Assembly: GCF_029784165.1 (NCBI RefSeq) | Contig: NC_073696.1 | Location: forward strand, 236,159,271-236,223,270 | Length of the DNA stretch: 64,000 nucleotides | Direction: 5' to 3' | Source of the DNA: Wyeomyia smithii | Lineage: Eukaryota; Arthropoda; Insecta; Diptera; Culicidae | Part shown: one piece after another, positions 10,584 through 24,015 of the stretch | Layout of the letters: each line of letters opens with the position of its first letter | How positions within the stretch are numbered: the stretch's first letter is position 1 | Position numbers and translations under genes: made by a program | The notes under the pieces: generated by a model | Database searches by the model: none | The model's input: only the letters and a program-made list of their open reading frames with translations | What the model was told of the DNA's origin: nothing

Positions 10584-13389
10584 CGGCGCCCAGTAGTGCA
10601 ACTGAAGAGTCACGGCACCGCTTCCGAATTTATCTAAACGAAGTACTTCAATAACAAAGCGCTTTTAGAGCCTTCGCAGTTCATTCAACGTATTTTATCT
10701 GAGCTCACGACTACTAGGCGGATTCAATCGGAGAGAAAATTGACAAAATGATGTTCAATTTTTCAGTCTATGTTCATTCTGACACAGGCGACCGACTTTA
10801 TACGCTGGAATTAAATAAAAAATATCCACTCATGAGTGTCATTCTTCCAATATTGGCTTTGCTCGGATTGGTTACGCGCACATAAAATACACATACACGC
10901 ACACACTTCCAGTATCCTGAGGTAATATAATTATGTGACAAATTACCTTCATTAATTCCGGTTATTATTGGTTATATCACTTACACGTGCAGACTTCGGA
11001 ACGGCGCGACAGGTCGCACGCGTTGCCGGGAGGCAAAAAATAAGCCATCAAATTGAAATGGAAGATCCTTATCGCTCACACACAGGAAATCCGGTTTTCC
11101 GCTGCCGAAAGGACGAAGAAATGCTCGCAGCCCATTCGCACAGCCAAACACACGACACGCACGTCTGCGTGGGAGAATCGTTGCCGATTTGTCTCCGCGA
11201 TTCGCGATTTTACGGGCTGCGTGCAATTTAGGACGGCAATAAAAACTTTCTTTCTTGCCAAAATCGGAAAAACGTTCAATCGAACGTTATCTACTCTGGT
11301 GCGACTCGGCGCCATCTGGAGGAGTTCGAATGTGTAGGAAGTTGTAGGTGTCGTAAGTACGGCACTAAAACTTGAAGCAAGAAAAGTGACTGAATGTAAT
11401 GGCGACGGCGCAGGTTGAAATTTCCTTTACGTTAATTTTCCATGCAAATTGATTTCTTCCGAAACCGTGGGATTTTGGGTAATTGAGCTGCCAATTGTGA
11501 TAGCGGCGAACCGAGAAGGTGGAATTGCAAGTTCGAAAGAACTAGGTAAGAATAATATTATTATTATTATCATTCCTCAATTTGGCCGCAGAATCAGAGA
11601 TTCGATATTTAGCAATTTAATTCTTGCATAAAGGTTTGTATTCGTTTAGGCTCGTGGAAAAAAACACTATATTTTAATTATTTCTGTAGCTTATACCACA
11701 AAAAATCAAAATAATTGTCGCAGTGGTCCAAATCATATAAAAAAAAATATTTCTGTAAAACTGAAAGTAAACATTTTCCAAGAACATTACACTGTTTTTG
11801 ATTGTACATATATACCGGTACTACACTTTCGATAGGAAATATTGGCATTAAACCAGGGCTCCTGAATTGGCTTGAGTCATATATAACAAATAGCCAACAA
11901 ACAATGAAACTCAATCGGAAAAAATCGAATCCGATTCTAATTACTTTTTGTGGCTCTCTTTTTTTGGACCGATTGTTTTTATTTTGTACGTAAACAACAT
12001 TTTCATTTCTTTCAATGGCCCAAAACTGTTAATGCAACAACTTTGGATTGGATTCGAATAACATTTAACTGCACAAACTGAGCAAATTCAGGCTATCAAA
12101 TTGCATGATGGCGAGATATTAAGGGGTAATAAATTTTTTTCGCCTTTTTTTTGTTGGCCTAAATTATGCTAAAACTATCCAAAAATCAAAATCTACATCG
12201 CCCAAGAACAGATCTAAACTCAAGTTCGTTTAAATCAATTTTTACCGAACAACTTTTATGCTCCAAAATTACATTTTTCGTTTATTTTGGCGATGCTCAT
12301 TTTTCTTTTTATTTTGAGGCTTTGTAAACTAGTTAGCAGAAGTTACCTATGATCGTTATCGTGTTACAAATTTAAAGTATAGAGGTCGCTGCATCAAGAT
12401 TCGACCGTTATAGCGTCGCTACAGCACGTGTTCACTCACAATTTCCTTTTGATTAGTCGATCAGCCGTTCTCGTTGTGTACGTTCTTTGTTTGAGTTTTT
12501 ATATACTTTTTATCTGTGATTTATATCCAAAAGTACTTAAATATGAGTAACAAGTTTAAGTTTTGCGTGGGATCGGGCGCCAACTGTGTCAAAGTCGCTA
12601 AGCATCGCATGTCTGATATCGCGAAAAAGGCGAGGCGCAGCCTTTAATCAGCTAACAAAAAGGAAGGAAGAGGAAAATAAAGCCCAGGAAAGACAACTTT
12701 ACGGCGCAGGAATAGCTGACTGTAGGTAAAAAAATTATTAGGGGCTTTGTTTTCCTGTATGGACTTCCTCACTGCGACCAGAATCGTAGATCTATTGTGA
12801 GATATGTCCGGGTGTCTGCTGTATCTCGCACTTCTGTTAATAGCAATACCGCTATTGAGCAGTGGCATGCTTATTATTATTGTTCATCAGTGCTTGTGTG
12901 TAATGTGATCAGTGCTGAGAAAAATCACCACCTAGAAACTCAAGCAGACTGATATCTAGCCAACGTTAGCGTCAAATATCTTTTCTACGCACAAACATAA
13001 ACTGTAGCTAGACAACGGTCGCTAGACAAATCGAAATGTTGATTTTCGATGAACACATTTGTTGGTATTCATTCCTCAGTCAAAGTTCACATTTGTTTAT
13101 ACATTGTCAAAGTTGAAATTCATTATCATCATCACAGAAACGAAAACGAATATCAGTGCCAGTAACTTGTACTGAATATACCTATGCGTTGCGTTGAGCT
13201 CAGATGCAATATTCAATATTAAATTCTTGGGATTCGACAAGCAACTGACTGACCTAGACCAGTTCATACGTAATCACAGCAGTCATCATAGTATATAATT
13301 CATATAATTTATTCAAGTTATAACGTTTAATTCGTTTATTCTAATAAATGTTATTTCTCATAAATAAGTTATGTAGTAAACTTATTATT

Positions 13390-13602
13390 TTAATTCATGT
13401 ACAATTGATCATTTAAAGCGACCTGTCTATTGGTGATGATTCTTGGTTTCTTCTGAGTAATTTCATCATCTTTGAATAAACCATGCTCAAACGCTTCAAA
13501 AGGATGACTAGTACGGAAATGCCGGATGATATTCCCGATGTCCAAAACGACTTAGGAATGTTTGCATTCGCTCCCAACATCAATTTGACAACGCCCACGT
13601 GC
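13390..13602 (-). pseudogene. BED-finger-like transposase relic, left-arm copy
   Basis: Mirror image of the fragment at 15,222-15,434; see that entry for motifs. It exists only because of the palindrome. Confidence 0.3.
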
Positions 13603-14127
13603 AATCAGCGGTAATGCAACTTCCTGTAGCGTACGCTTCTCTAAAAGAAGGTTTTAAATGTTGAAGCCCTTTTTACAACGTTGAAAACACATGGACGATA
13701 ACCATACCTGCACAAAGCTTTCTAGTTTTGATAATATCGTTATCACGAGAAGAGCTTCCAGTTGGTATTGCTATCCATTTCAAATTATTTTCGAAATAAA
13801 AAAATGTAACTGCACTTCAAAAACTATCAGTACCTCAAATCGAAATTGATTTTTTTGCCTTTGAGTTTCATTTTCACGGTTGCTATTTTTGAATTGATAG
13901 ATGAACCGATCCGAATATCTTCTGTTTCGTTCTTGTTGGGTATTATATTCATTTTGAGACGTCAAGTAACGATGAACACTTTAGTTTACATCGCATGTCG
14001 GATAGTGAAACCGATTGTCATGGTAATATGTATCACCTACACGACGAAAAAGCCGAGCTTCAATGTTGTGAAACTCATTTGATCATTTTAACCACTGAAT
14101 GTGATACTCTTCCTTACATGCTTACTG

Positions 14128-14238
14128 TTCTACTATACCGATACTCGTTCCTCTTGCCAAATATCACCAATTATAATTCCTTGGAGAAGTTTCGTCGTGC
14201 GTCCTTCTGGCCAGTTTTATTGATAAGAGGGACTTAGT
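14128..14238 (-). mobile_element. SINE family A tail fragment, left-arm copy
   Basis: About 110 bp (CTACTATACCGA ... GAGGGACTTAG) matches the 3' tail of the minus-strand SINE at 5-117. It is followed directly by T13, AATA and G13. The head is missing. Confidence 0.55.
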
Positions 14239-14350
14239 TTTTTTTTTTTTAATAGGGGGGGGGGGGGTTTGTAATGATTTATTCATGTTCTAAATTATCT
14301 ATTCAGAACTAATATTGTGTGTTCTGCCACAAATGGTGACATTTCAGCAC

Positions 14351-14474
<124 letters not shown>

Positions 14475-14585
14475 GTGCTGAAATGTCACCATTTGTGGCA
14501 GAACACACAATATTAGTTCTGAATAGATAATTTAGAACATGAATAAATCATTACAAACCCCCCCCCCCCTATTAAAAAAAAAAAA

Positions 14586-14697
14586 ACTAAGTCCCTCTTA
14601 TCAATAAAACTGGCCAGAAGGACGCACGACGAAACTTCTCCAAGGAATTATAATTGGTGATATTTGGCAAGAGGAACGAGTATCGGTATAGTAGAAC
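14586..14697 (+). mobile_element. SINE family A tail fragment, right-arm copy
   Basis: Mirror image of the fragment at 14,128-14,238, preceded by C12, TATT and A13. The homopolymer on this side is one base shorter than in the left arm. Confidence 0.55.
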
Positions 14698-15221
14698 AGT
14701 AAGCATGTAAGGAAGAGTATCACATTCAGTGGTTAAAATGATCAAATGAGTTTCACAACATTGAAGCTCGGCTTTTTCGTCGTGTAGGTGATACATATTA
14801 CCATGACAATCGGTTTCACTATCCGACATGCGATGTAAACTAAAGTGTTCATCGTTACTTGACGTCTCAAAATGAATATAATACCCAACAAGAACGAAAC
14901 AGAAGATATTCGGATCGGTTCATCTATCAATTCAAAAATAGCAACCGTGAAAATGAAACTCAAAGGCAAAAAAATCAATTTCGATTTGAGGTACTGATAG
15001 TTTTTGAAGTGCAGTTACATTTTTTTATTTCGAAAATAATTTGAAATGGATAGCAATACCAACTGGAAGCTCTTCTCGTGATAACGATATTATCAAAACT
15101 AGAAAGCTTTGTGCAGGTATGGTTATCGTCCATGTGTTTTCAACGTTGTAAAAAGGGCTTCAACATTTAAAACCTTCTTTTAGAGAAGCGTACGCTACAG
15201 GAAGTTGCATTACCGCTGATT

Positions 15222-15434
15222 GCACGTGGGCGTTGTCAAATTGATGTTGGGAGCGAATGCAAACATTCCTAAGTCGTTTTGGACATCGGGAATATCATCC
15301 GGCATTTCCGTACTAGTCATCCTTTTGAAGCGTTTGAGCATGGTTTATTCAAAGATGATGAAATTACTCAGAAGAAACCAAGAATCATCACCAATAGACA
15401 GGTCGCTTTAAATGATCAATTGTACATGAATTAA
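15222..15434 (+). pseudogene. BED-zinc-finger-like (hAT-type) transposase relic
   Basis: A 71-codon frame, broken by one in-frame stop about 15 codons in, reads GRCQIDVGSECKHS, then GNIIRHFRTSHP, then KDDEITQKKPRI. The C...GNIIRHFRTSHP spacing resembles the second half of a BED finger (C-x2-C ... H-x4-H), with the second cysteine lost. Such fingers open hAT-type transposases. No catalytic region follows. The call rests on one short motif, so chance resemblance is possible. Confidence 0.35.
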
Positions 15435-17091
15435 AATAATAAGTTTACTACATAACTTATTTATGAGAAATAACATTTATTAGAATAAACGAATTAAACG
15501 TTATAACTTGAATAAATTATATGAATTATATACTATGATGACTGCTGTGATTACGTATGAACTGGTCTAGGTCAGTCAGTTGCTTGTCGAATCCCAAGAA
15601 TTTAATATTGAATATTGCATCTGAGCTCAACGCAACGCATAGGTATATTCAGTACAAGTTACTGGCACTGATATTCGTTTTCGTTTCTGTGATGATGATA
15701 ATGAATTTCAACTTTGACAATGTATAAACAAATGTGAACTTTGACTGAGGAATGAATACCAACAAATGTGTTCATCGAAAATCAACATTTCGATTTGTCT
15801 AGCGACCGTTGTCTAGCTACAGTTTATGTTTGTGCGTAGAAAAGATATTTGACGCTAACGTTGGCTAGATATCAGTCTGCTTGAGTTTCTAGGTGGTGAT
15901 TTTTCTCAGCACTGATCACATTACACACAAGCACTGATGAACAATAATAATAAGCATGCCACTGCTCAATAGCGGTATTGCTATTAACAGAAGTGCGAGA
16001 TACAGCAGACACCCGGACATATCTCACAATAGATCTACGATTCTGGTCGCAGTGAGGAAGTCCATACAGGAAAACAAAGCCCCTAATAATTTTTTTACCT
16101 ACAGTCAGCTATTCCTGCGCCGTAAAGTTGTCTTTCCTGGGCTTTATTTTCCTCTTCCTTCCTTTTTGTTAGCTGATTAAAGGCTGCGCCTCGCCTTTTT
16201 CGCGATATCAGACATGCGATGCTTAGCGACTTTGACACAGTTGGCGCCCGATCCCACGCAAAACTTAAACTTGTTACTCATATTTAAGTACTTTTGGATA
16301 TAAATCACAGATAAAAAGTATATAAAAACTCAAACAAAGAACGTACACAACGAGAACGGCTGATCGACTAATCAAAAGGAAATTGTGAGTGAACACGTGC
16401 TGTAGCGACGCTATAACGGTCGAATCTTGATGCAGCGACCTCTATACTTTAAATTTGTAACACGATAACGATCATAGGTAACTTCTGCTAACTAGTTTAC
16501 AAAGCCTCAAAATAAAAAGAAAAATGAGCATCGCCAAAATAAACGAAAAATGTAATTTTGGAGCATAAAAGTTGTTCGGTAAAAATTGATTTAAACGAAC
16601 TTGAGTTTAGATCTGTTCTTGGGCGATGTAGATTTTGATTTTTGGATAGTTTTAGCATAATTTAGGCCAACAAAAAAAAGGCGAAAAAAATTTATTACCC
16701 CTTAATATCTCGCCATCATGCAATTTGATAGCCTGAATTTGCTCAGTTTGTGCAGTTAAATGTTATTCGAATCCAATCCAAAGTTGTTGCATTAACAGTT
16801 TTGGGCCATTGAAAGAAATGAAAATGTTGTTTACGTACAAAATAAAAACAATCGGTCCAAAAAAAGAGAGCCACAAAAAGTAATTAGAATCGGATTCGAT
16901 TTTTTCCGATTGAGTTTCATTGTTTGTTGGCTATTTGTTATATATGACTCAAGCCAATTCAGGAGCCCTGGTTTAATGCCAATATTTCCTATCGAAAGTG
17001 TAGTACCGGTATATATGTACAATCAAAAACAGTGTAATGTTCTTGGAAAATGTTTACTTTCAGTTTTACAGAAATATTTTTTTTTATATGA

Positions 17092-17130
17092 TTTGGACCA
17101 CTGCGACAATTATTTTGATTTTTTGTGGTA
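17092..17130 (+). repeat. Dispersed 39 bp repeat shared with 27,713-27,751
   Basis: The stretch TTTGGACCACTGCGACAATT... matches the minus strand of 27,713-27,751 with very few changes; the left-arm mirror is at 11,694-11,732. In one frame both copies read LDHCD-x-YFD-x-LWY. The parent family is not recognised. Confidence 0.4.
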
Positions 17131-18240
17131 TAAGCTACAGAAATAATTAAAATATAGTGTTTTTTTCCACGAGCCTAAACGAATACAAACCTTTATGCAA
17201 GAATTAAATTGCTAAATATCGAATCTCTGATTCTGCGGCCAAATTGAGGAATGATAATAATAATAATATTATTCTTACCTAGTTCTTTCGAACTTGCAAT
17301 TCCACCTTCTCGGTTCGCCGCTATCACAATTGGCAGCTCAATTACCCAAAATCCCACGGTTTCGGAAGAAATCAATTTGCATGGAAAATTAACGTAAAGG
17401 AAATTTCAACCTGCGCCGTCGCCATTACATTCAGTCACTTTTCTTGCTTCAAGTTTTAGTGCCGTACTTACGACACCTACAACTTCCTACACATTCGAAC
17501 TCCTCCAGATGGCGCCGAGTCGCACCAGAGTAGATAACGTTCGATTGAACGTTTTTCCGATTTTGGCAAGAAAGAAAGTTTTTATTGCCGTCCTAAATTG
17601 CACGCAGCCCGTAAAATCGCGAATCGCGGAGACAAATCGGCAACGATTCTCCCACGCAGACGTGCGTGTCGTGTGTTTGGCTGTGCGAATGGGCTGCGAG
17701 CATTTCTTCGTCCTTTCGGCAGCGGAAAACCGGATTTCCTGTGTGTGAGCGATAAGGATCTTCCATTTCAATTTGATGGCTTATTTTTTGCCTCCCGGCA
17801 ACGCGTGCGACCTGTCGCGCCGTTCCGAAGTCTGCACGTGTAAGTGATATAACCAATAATAACCGGAATTAATGAAGGTAATTTGTCACATAATTATATT
17901 ACCTCAGGATACTGGAAGTGTGTGCGTGTATGTGTATTTTATGTGCGCGTAACCAATCCGTGCAAAGCCAATATTGGAAGAATGACACTCATGAGTGGAT
18001 ATTTTTTATTTAATTCCAGCGTATAAAGTCGGTCGCCTGTGTCAGAATGAACATAGACTGAAAAATTGAACATCATTTTGTCAATTTTCTCTCCGATTGA
18101 ATCCGCCTAGTAGTCGTGAGCTCAGATAAAATACGTTGAATGAACTGCGAAGGCTCTAAAAGCGCTTTGTTATTGAAGTACTTCGTTTAGATAAATTCGG
18201 AAGCGGTGCCGTGACTCTTCAGTTGCACTACTGGGCGCCG

Positions 18241-19639
18241 ATGGAAAGCTTTCGATTGTTGTTTCTCTTCAACAAAACGGTTGGTTACGGTGCCTACACC
18301 TTTCGACATGAAGCGGCCCGAAAAGAGGAAAGAGTCACGGTTCCGATTTGGTCCCGTTCCGGTTTGGTGTTGCTAGTGCTTCATTCAGCAATCTATGGCT
18401 ATCTGGCTGCCCGGAATTTTTACGCTCCCTACGTCGAAACTGGTTCTACCCTCATGAATGTTACCGGGTTGGTAATTTTGCAAGTGGGATACGTTTCAAT
18501 GTTAGGAGCACTCGTCCTTCGGTTGGCCAGGCGGAGTCTACTGGGAACAATTTTACAGCGTCTCCGATGGATCGATTTTCAAATGGCTGCACTAGGAGTT
18601 CCGATCGATCATGGCGGCGAAAGGCGCCTGCTGGTGGTTTTGATGATTATATGCTTGATATTTGTGGCGATTGCCACATTCGGTGCGCTGCTGCTGCTGG
18701 GTAGCTTACGAGACACTTTCACCATCTATAGTGGCAAAGTGTACATGAGTTTTTCTGCAGCTGTTCTGGCGACAAACGCATTTGCTCTGATTTTTGTACT
18801 CTATCGAAGGATTTGTTTTCTGGAGGATTCTCTGAGGTAAACTGTGTGCTGCGAACTGCGAAATCGAAACTATAAAAGACATTCATATAAATTTACATTC
18901 GATCAGGAAAGATCTGAATTTCCCAGCGTTAGAAAAGGAAAGAGAACAACCACACCACTATCACTCCTCGCAAATTTTGCATACACGGATCTCTTCAATG
19001 GCGTTAATTTACGGCGATTTGTATGAACTTTCCGGCACAATCAGTAAACTAATTTCGGCAGAGGTAAGTGTTGATCTAAAATTGTGTATGCTCCAGCAAC
19101 CGAAACAACCTTTATCAACCTAGATTATCATATACTGCACCATTGTACTAATCTATGGAATCCTGTCCTTGTTCGCCATATACCGAGCGATTCTGACCGG
19201 CAGGTACAGCATCATCGCTAACTGTGGAATGCACGTAATTTGGTGGGTCGAGTATTGCATTGCCGTTTTACTAATCCTCACCTACGGAAACAATATACTG
19301 TTGGGGTCGGAAGCGGTGCTCTCGTTACTGGGAGCAGCCATCACCTATCAGGCAGACGAAAAGGTGGTGATAAAAGTAAGGTCTTGTACAACAAATGCTT
19401 GGCGCCGATAATAAGGTAAAGTTTCCTCCGCCAGATTCGTGCACTGATGCTACAAATGAAACACAACCCGCTGAAAATAACGACCTGGTTCTACGACGTC
19501 AATTTGGTGGTGTTCTACAATGTGACAAAACTCAGCAGTTTCTAATTTCTGTACGGTAATCATAATTGGCATGCTAACTTTTCAGATTATTGCGACGATG
19601 GCAACTTTTGTATTTGTAATGATTCAGTTCGATGTCTGA
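18241..19639 (+). CDS. Gustatory receptor (Gr-1), five exons, appears intact
   Basis: Seven-membrane-span insect gustatory receptor, expected in the dendritic membrane of taste neurons as a ligand-gated cation channel; the ligand is unknown. My exon model is 18,241-18,836, 18,907-19,063, 19,124-19,375, 19,435-19,521 and 19,586-19,639 (381 aa, usual for the family). Introns are 59-70 bp with GT...AG ends; frame is kept throughout. Membrane spans lie near residues 40-58, 73-95, 131-153 and 165-187, two in exon 3 (from IIIYCTIVL and VIWWVEY), and the last across the final junction. Family signatures are HNPLKIT in exon 4 and the C-terminal ATFVFVMIQFD (the T-Y/F-x5-QF motif). The last intron uses a weak GTGACA donor, which avoids a stop 15 bp later and gives a 64 bp intron with a CTAAC branch-like site. 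An upstream in-frame ATG at 18,211 would add 10 residues. Its first 290 bp are duplicated in the palindrome. Confidence 0.85.
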
Positions 19640-20460
19640 CAGCCTGATTCGAGTGAACTAATATCGATTACTATCGTCATGGTGTGGAAGGTATGTATAG
19701 GGACGAAGTTATCGTACCTGTTTGTTCAAAAGGTGTAAAATATTTATATCGTAATTATCATGATACCAATAATGAGACAGATTTTCTTTCGAATGAAAAA
19801 TAAATAAACTATTCTGTTGACAATTTCATGATATTCAAAAATTTAATTTAATTTAAATTTCGTATATTCGCCAGTTTAGTTTACTGCAATAAACTAAAGA
19901 AAAGCTGGCAATAAGGTCAACTTGGTGTTGTGCGCTTTTTGATGAAAAACTCTGGTAAAATTTCCAAGTGTAAGTTATGTTCTGCTTCTCGGAATATTGG
20001 AAAATTATTGGTTCGTTCTGAGCAAAATAGGTTAAGCTCTTATTAGAGGTTTTTCGTTTGTCTTTTTCATGTTAATATTGAAAAACAAATTTTAGCATAT
20101 TTTCCAGAAACCATTTTTCGCAGATTAATTGGCTGTGCGACTTCATAATAAACACTATGATCTTTCAATCTTTTATTTTCGTTTGTTATGGCTACTTCCT
20201 TCCTTTTTACTGAATGTGAAAAAAATTGCATATTTCATTGTTAAAAACACGTACATGTGTGGTTCCAACACATACCTGTGCGTGGCCCCAACAGCATTTT
20301 TATTGTATGTTGGTTTTAACCGATCTCAAATCAGGACAATCGTTTTGGGCTCTATTGAAAAAAAAAAGCCAAAACTTGCGCGTGGCCTCAACAAGATTAT
20401 TACTGTACGTTGGTCTTAACTGGTACCATATACAAAAAAGTTAAAATACAAATTTGAACA
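19640..20460. other. Unassigned spacer downstream of Gr-1
   Basis: AT-rich, without a recognisable gene. A direct imperfect repeat around CGTGGCC(C/T)CAACA (about 20,281 and 20,381) is visible, with GTATGTTGGTTTTAAC and GTACGTTGGTCTTAAC following. Confidence 0.5.
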
Positions 20461-22854
20461 CTTGGCTGAACAGAGAACTAATCGCAATTAACCAACAATC
20501 AGAGAACAGGAAATAACGGAAAAAAGGAAAAGAGAATGATCGGATGAAGCAGAGAGAACAAAAAGAACAGATAAAACAGAAAAAAATGAAGAAAATGAAG
20601 AAAAAAAATCAAAAGAAAAACAGTGTAAACCAAAAAATCAGATAAAAAAAAAAACAGGAAAATATATGAAAAAAAACGTAGGCCAAAAAAATAAGGTAAG
20701 CAAAAAAGAGGTAACAAAACAAATAAAACATGAAAATTAAAAAAACAGAAAAATAAACCGATATAACGAAGAAAAAGAAAACGAAAGAAGACAAGTAAAC
20801 AAAGCAAACAGTAAAACAAGTAAAACAAAAACCAGAACAAAAAAAAAAACAAAATAAGAACAGAAGAAATTACATAAGAAGAAATCAAAATAAACATGAA
20901 ACGTTAGAAAAACAGAAAAAAAGAAAAAACAGAAAACAAACAGAGAGAAAGAGAAAAAACAGAGAAAACATCATAAGAAAAATTACCAGAAAAAGATATT
21001 AACAGATAAAACAGGAAAAACAAAGATGAAAAGAAATAAAAAGAATTTACGAAAAATGCAGTAAAAAGACAAAAAAATAAAAACAGAATTTTAGGCAAAG
21101 AGCAGAACAATGAACAACCAGTGAAAAATAGAAAAAAAACAAGTAAACAGAAAAAATAAAAAAAATAAAACAGAAAAAAAGAAAAAAAAAAGAAGTAAAA
21201 ACGAAAACGAATAAAACAGACAAAAAGAAAAAATATTAAAAAAAAAGAACTGAGGGAATAGAAAAAAAACAACAAAGCAAATAGAAAAGAACGGAAAGAA
21301 CTAAAAAATCGAGAAAACAAAAGGAAACGGTATGAACAGTAAAAGAGTAACAAAGATACAAAATAAACGGATGAAACAGAGAAAATAGAAACAAAAAAAA
21401 GAAAAAATAAACTAAAAGAACAGTAAAAAATATATTACAAAAACAGCGATAAATAACAGGAAAATACAGGATGAAAAACAATAAAAAACTCAGTAATAAA
21501 AAAAACAACGAATGAAACTAAAGAAATAACAAAAATTAGAGACAAGCCAAATAAACTAGGAAAACAGAAAAAAGGGAAAAAAGGAAAACCGATCAAAAGA
21601 AAAAAAAACAGAAAAAAAAGGAAAGAGTAGAGCAAAGTAGGCTTCGAAGAAAATAAACAAACTGGAAAAACAGCAAAAATAATTAGAAAAAAAGTGAAGA
21701 AATAAAGAAAAGAGAAAAAGAAACAAAGGAGGAAATAACGACAAAACAGATAACACAAAAAAAAAGAAACAAAAAAGGACCGAAAAATAACAGAAAAAAC
21801 GGAAAAAGAACAAAAAAAACAATAGGAAACGAACTGCAAACAAAAACCAGTGAAATAATAAAAGGACAGGAAAAAACAGAAAAAAACAAACCTCAATAAA
21901 CATGAATTAGAAACAAACATAGAAAACAGAAAAAGTTACACAGAAAAATGAGAAGCCACCAAAAAAAAAAAAACAACCAGACAAGATGAACAGATAAAAC
22001 AGAAAAAAAAACAAAGAGAACAGAATAAATAGAATTACACAGAAGAAGAAACAGAATAAACAAACAAAAAAGAGCAAAAAAAACGGATCAAAATGAAAAA
22101 CAAACCAGAAAAAGGAAAAAAGAAAACTAATCAAAACACTAAAAAGAGAAAAACAATTAGAAAAATTATCAACCCAAAAAGAGAAATAAACAAAAATGAA
22201 AGAAAAATGGGAAAAATAAAAAAAAAAGAAAAATAAGAAGAAAATTACAGATAAAATTAAAAAAAAGATTATTTAGATAAACCTTGAAAACTAAAAGGCA
22301 GAAATAGCAGAGAGAACAGAACATATAGTGGAGAACAGAACGAAGAAAACAGATAAGAAGAAAAAATAGAATTTAAAAAAAAGATAAAAAGTAAAAAGAA
22401 AGAGAACAGCAAAACAAACAAAAAAAAACAAAGAAAACTGATCAAAAATAAAACAGAAAAAACACAAGCAAAGACAAAAAAAAATCTTGAATAGAAACAA
22501 ACATCTAAAAACAAAAAAAAACTAAATGATGAATTTCTAAATATAAGAGAAAAACAGAGGAACGGTAACTACAGAAACCGGAAAAAAGCAAAGAGTTGAA
22601 CAGAATAAAAAAACAAAAAAAAATCTGAAAAAATCAGAAAAAAATACAAGAAAACAGCATAGCGTAACATAAATAATAGAAAATAGGGATAAATTACATT
22701 GAAAACAAACAAAAACAAAAAAAGAACAGAAAAAAATTAAAAGAGAAAAAAACAGAACAGCGAAACCAGGAAATCAAAAAAAAAAAAAAAACATTAAAAA
22801 TGGAAAAGAAGAAAAACAGGAAAACGAAAAAATGTTACTAACGGCAAAAAGGAA
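20461..22854. repeat. Degenerate A-rich, T-poor tract (decayed AAAACAG-type satellite)
   Basis: About 2.4 kb in which the + strand is mostly A with scattered G and C and very few T. Units such as ATAAAACAG, GAAAAACAG and AAAACAGAAAA recur throughout at irregular spacing and grade into the perfect array at 22,855. The long open frames on both strands are by-products of this composition (Phe/Leu/Ser on the minus strand, Lys/Arg/Asn on the plus) and are not genes. Confidence 0.85.
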
Positions 22855-24015
22855 ACAGAAAATACAGAGAACAGGAAACAGAAAACAGAAAACAGAAAAT
22901 ATAAAACAGAAAACAGAAAACAGAAAACAGAAAACAGGAAATAGAAAACAGAAAACAGAAAACAGAAAACAGAAAACAGAAAACAGAAAACAAAAACAGA
23001 AAACAGAAAACAGAAAACAGAAAATAGAAAACAGAAAACAGAAAACAGAAAACAGAAAACAGAAAACAGAAAACAGAAAACAGAAAACAGAAAACAGAAA
23101 ACAGAAAACAGAAAACAGAAAACAGAAAACAGAAAACAGAAAACAGAAAACAGAAAACAGAAAACAGAAAACAGAAAACAGAAAACAGAAAACAGAAAAC
23201 AGAAAACAGAAAACAGAAAACAGAAAACAGAAAACAGAAAACAGAAAACAGAAAACAGAAAACAGAAAACAGAAAACAGAAAACAGAAAACAGAAAACAG
23301 AAAACAGAAAACAGAAAACAGAAAACAGAAAACAGAAAACAGAAAACAGAAAACAGAAAACAGAAAACAGAAAACAGAAAACAGAAAACAGAAAACAGAA
23401 AACAGAAAACAGAAAACAGAAAACAGAAAACAGAAAACAGAAAACAGAAAACAGAAAACAGAAAACAGAAAACAGAAAACAGAAAACAGAAAACAGAAAA
23501 CAGAAAACAGAAAACAGAAAACAGAAAACAGAAAACAGAAAACAGAAAACAGAAAACAGAAAACAGAAAACAGAAAACAGAAAACAGAAAACAGAAAACA
23601 GAAAACAGAAAACAGAAAACAGAAAACAGAAAACAGAAAACAGAAAACAGAAAACAGAAAACAGAAAACAGGAAACAGAAAACAGAAAACAGAAAACAGA
23701 AAACAGAAAACAGAAAACAGAAAACAGAAAACAGAAAACAGAAAACAGAAAACAGAAAACAGAAAACAGAAAACAGAAAACAGAAAACAGAAAACAGAAA
23801 ACAGAAAACAGAAAACAGAAAACAGAAAACAAAAAACAGAAAACAGAAAACAGAAAACAGAAAACAGAAAACAGAAAACAGAAAACAGAAAACAGAAAAC
23901 AGAAAACAGAAAACCGAAAACCAAAAACCGAAAACAGAAAACAAAAACAGTAAACAGAAAATGGAAAATAGAAAACAGAAAACAGTAAACAAAAAATAGA
24001 AAACAGAAAACAGAA
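22855..24015. repeat. AAAACAG heptamer satellite, about 165 copies
   Basis: A 7 bp unit (AAAACAG) is repeated head to tail for about 1.16 kb, nearly without variation from about 23,010 to 23,910. Scattered single-base variants (GGAAACAG, ATAGAAA, ACCGAAA) collect towards both ends. Because 7 is not a multiple of 3, all three frames of each strand read the same heptapeptide, which creates 370-420-codon frames without meaning. Confidence 0.97.

Noticed and set aside
20499..22514. Many Phe/Leu/Ser-rich minus-strand frames resembling membrane proteins
   Set aside because: By-product of the T-rich minus strand of low-complexity DNA; no conserved motif and overlapping frames are equally open.
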